Assembly: GCA_035500455.1 (NCBI GenBank)
Contig: DATJXG010000034.1
Coordinates: forward strand, 1 to 6,704
Direction of reading: 5' to 3'
DNA length: 6,704 bases
From: DATJXG01 sp035500455
GTDB lineage: Bacteria; Acidobacteriota; Terriglobia; Terriglobales; Acidobacteriaceae
Numbering within the stretch: position 1 is the stretch's first letter; each line of letters starts with the position of its first letter. The notes beneath the pieces are model-generated. The model did no database searches. It was not told where the DNA came from and saw nothing but the letters and a program-made list of their open reading frames with translations. A program made the position numbers and the translations under genes. This document shows positions 5,713 to 6,704 of this stretch, one piece after another.

Positions 5713-6108
5713 ATGTCAACATCCAGAACTGCAATCCATCGACAACCGAAAATCGGCAATTGGCAATCGCTCCTGCTCTGCCTCCTGGCGCTCGCGCTCT
5801 CGGCCTGCAACGCCGAGCGCCGCAAGAGCGACGCCGAACTCGGCCTCAACCCGCAGCAGGCGGCCGGACGCCGCGTCTACGACGACCAGTGCCAGCGCTG
5901 CCACGAGGCTTACTCTTCCAGCGACAAGAACGGACCCAGCCTGAAGGGCATGTTCAAGCGCCCCTATCTCGCAAGCAGCGGCCTGCCCGCCAATGACGAA
6001 CGCGTGAACGAAATTATTCTTTACGGCCGCTCCAAGATGCCCGGCTATGCCCAGGCGCTCTCTCAGCAGCAGGTGAAAGACCTGCTGGCGTACCTGCGTA
6101 CCTTGTGA
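5713..6108 (+). CDS. Cytochrome c lipoprotein (single haem, class I type)
   Basis: 131 residues from the ATG at 5713. A lipoprotein signal ends in the lipobox LSAC (29-32, lipidated Cys32) after a hydrophobic run at 20-31, so the mature protein should be anchored to a membrane and face the periplasm. One CxxCH haem site, CQRCH (60-64), is followed by NGPSLKG (73-79) and KMPGY (108-112), where Met109 is the likely distal iron ligand, and a C-terminal helix DLLAYLRTL. This is the class I mono-haem layout, used for electron transfer to or from respiratory or periplasmic enzymes; the partner is not shown here. The n-region (1-19) is unusually long and is partly encoded by a heptanucleotide repeat. 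The open frame extends to a TTG at 5665, a weaker start. The ribosome-binding site (AAGAA) is weak. Confidence 0.9.
   Translation: MSTSRTAIHRQPKIGNWQSLLLCLLALALSACNAERRKSDAELGLNPQQAAGRRVYDDQCQRCHEAYSSSDKNGPSLKGMFKRPYLASSGLPANDERVNEIILYGRSKMPGYAQALSQQQVKDLLAYLRTL
5740..5767 (+). repeat. Degenerate 7-bp tandem repeat in the cytochrome c signal-peptide region
   Basis: Four heptamers in a row, CGACAAC, CGAAAAT, CGGCAAT and TGGCAAT, share the consensus CGGCAAT. They encode residues 10-18 of the lipoprotein's n-region. Seven is not a multiple of three, so each copy is read in a different frame. Confidence 0.5.
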
Positions 6109-6174
6109 GCGGTGGATTCGCGCGTTTGCTCCGCCCGAAGTTTCTCAAAGACAGCGCACTTCCGGCGCCTACCT

Positions 6175-6192
6175 TTCCATGAGACGATGGAA
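6175..6192 (+). promoter_or_regulatory. Small hairpin covering the ABC-F ribosome-binding site
   Basis: TTCCAT (6175-6180) pairs perfectly with ATGGAA (6187-6192) around a GAGACG loop. The right arm contains GGAA (6189-6192), the likely ribosome-binding site, 8 nt before the ATG at 6201. The stem is only 6 bp, so it could modulate initiation weakly or be chance. No clear promoter or terminator is seen elsewhere in the 6109-6200 gap. Confidence 0.3.
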
Positions 6193-6200
6193 TCAGTCGC

Positions 6201-6704
6201 ATGATCCAGCTCGCTTCTGCCGGAAAACGCTACGGCCACAAACTGCTCTTCGAGGGCGCCAGCTGGCTGATCACGCCCAAGGACCGCGTCGGCCTGGTGG
6301 GCGCGAACGGCAGCGGCAAAACCACGCTGATGAAAGTCCTGGCCGGCCTGGAAACCCTCGACTACGGCACCCACAGCGTGGCCAAAGGCACCAGCGCCGG
6401 CTACCTGCCGCAGGACGGCCTGTCGCTCTCCGGCCGCAGCGTTTTCGCCGAGTGCCTTTCCGTTTTTGCCGAGCTGCAGGCCATGGAGAAAGAACTGGAA
6501 GAGCTGACCGGCCGCATGTCAGAACTGGACCACGCGTCGCCCGAATATGAGCAGGTAGCCGAGCGCTATCACAAGATTCAGCACGAGTTCGTCACCCGCG
6601 AGGGATACAGCATCGAGGCCAAAGTCGGCACGGTCTTAGGGGGGTTGGGATTCAGTAAAGAAGACTGGGCGCGCCAGACCGAGGAATTCTCCGGCGGCTG
6701 GCAA
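6201..6704 (+). CDS. ABC-F family ATPase (C-terminus cut by window edge)
   Basis: 168 residues are visible, starting at an ATG 8 nt after GGAA. The first ATP-binding domain shows Walker A GANGSGKTT (34-42), the Q-loop GYLPQD (67-72) and, at the very edge, the ABC signature SGGWQ (164-168, usually LSGGQ; the Trp variant is common in ABC-F). There is no membrane segment or signal peptide; residues 90-130 are helical and charged. ABC-F proteins carry two such domains in one chain and act on the ribosome, as translation factors (EttA, Uup, YheS, YbiT) or as antibiotic-protection factors. Subfamily cannot be assigned because the interdomain linker and second domain are outside the window. Confidence 0.93.
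   Translation, partial: MIQLASAGKRYGHKLLFEGASWLITPKDRVGLVGANGSGKTTLMKVLAGLETLDYGTHSVAKGTSAGYLPQDGLSLSGRSVFAECLSVFAELQAMEKELEELTGRMSELDHASPEYEQVAERYHKIQHEFVTREGYSIEAKVGTVLGGLGFSKEDWARQTEEFSGGWQ

Noticed and set aside
6179..6550. Open frame starting at 6179 overlapping the ABC-F gene
   Set aside because: It is out of frame with the Walker A, Q-loop and signature motifs and is Arg/Gln-rich shadow sequence.

Overview
The window is GC-rich, densely coded bacterial chromosome with mostly housekeeping genes. The gene set, the protein sequence style and the GC-rich codon use suggest a soil-type Acidobacteriota (Terriglobia-like) genome. That assignment is inference from recognition; no rRNA or other phylogenetic marker is present. 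I see no rRNA, tRNA, CRISPR array, insertion sequence or phage gene.

Layout from left to right. A leftward, secreted protein with a von Willebrand A-like fold runs off the left edge (1-962). It is divergent from a rightward cell-division pair: a ZapB-like coiled-coil protein (1175-1471) and ZapA (1503-1838). Next is dtd, D-aminoacyl-tRNA deacylase (1978-2457). It converges on the leftward folP, dihydropteroate synthase (2588-3484), and the gap between them is filled by a large palindromic repeat. dacB, a PBP4-type D-Ala-D-Ala carboxypeptidase (3583-5148), is divergent from folP and converges on a leftward DUF488/YeaO-like gene (5221-5649). A small cytochrome c lipoprotein (5713-6108) is divergent from that gene. 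An ABC-F ATPase begins at 6201 and runs off the right edge.

The genes do not form one pathway. Themes are growth and envelope (ZapA/ZapB-like for the division ring, DacB for peptidoglycan trimming), translation quality (Dtd, ABC-F), folate synthesis (FolP) and the cell envelope or respiration (cytochrome c and the secreted VWA-like protein). Only zapB-like and zapA look clearly co-transcribed; most others are divergent or convergent.

No new multi-gene system is evident. The points most worth a second look are small-scale. Both Dtd and FolP carry Gly/Lys-rich loop insertions that contain in-frame tandem microduplications, and the one in FolP sits in an active-site loop. The dtd-folP junction is a 125-bp palindromic element. 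folP appears to be leaderless. The signal peptide of the cytochrome c lipoprotein contains a heptanucleotide tandem repeat.
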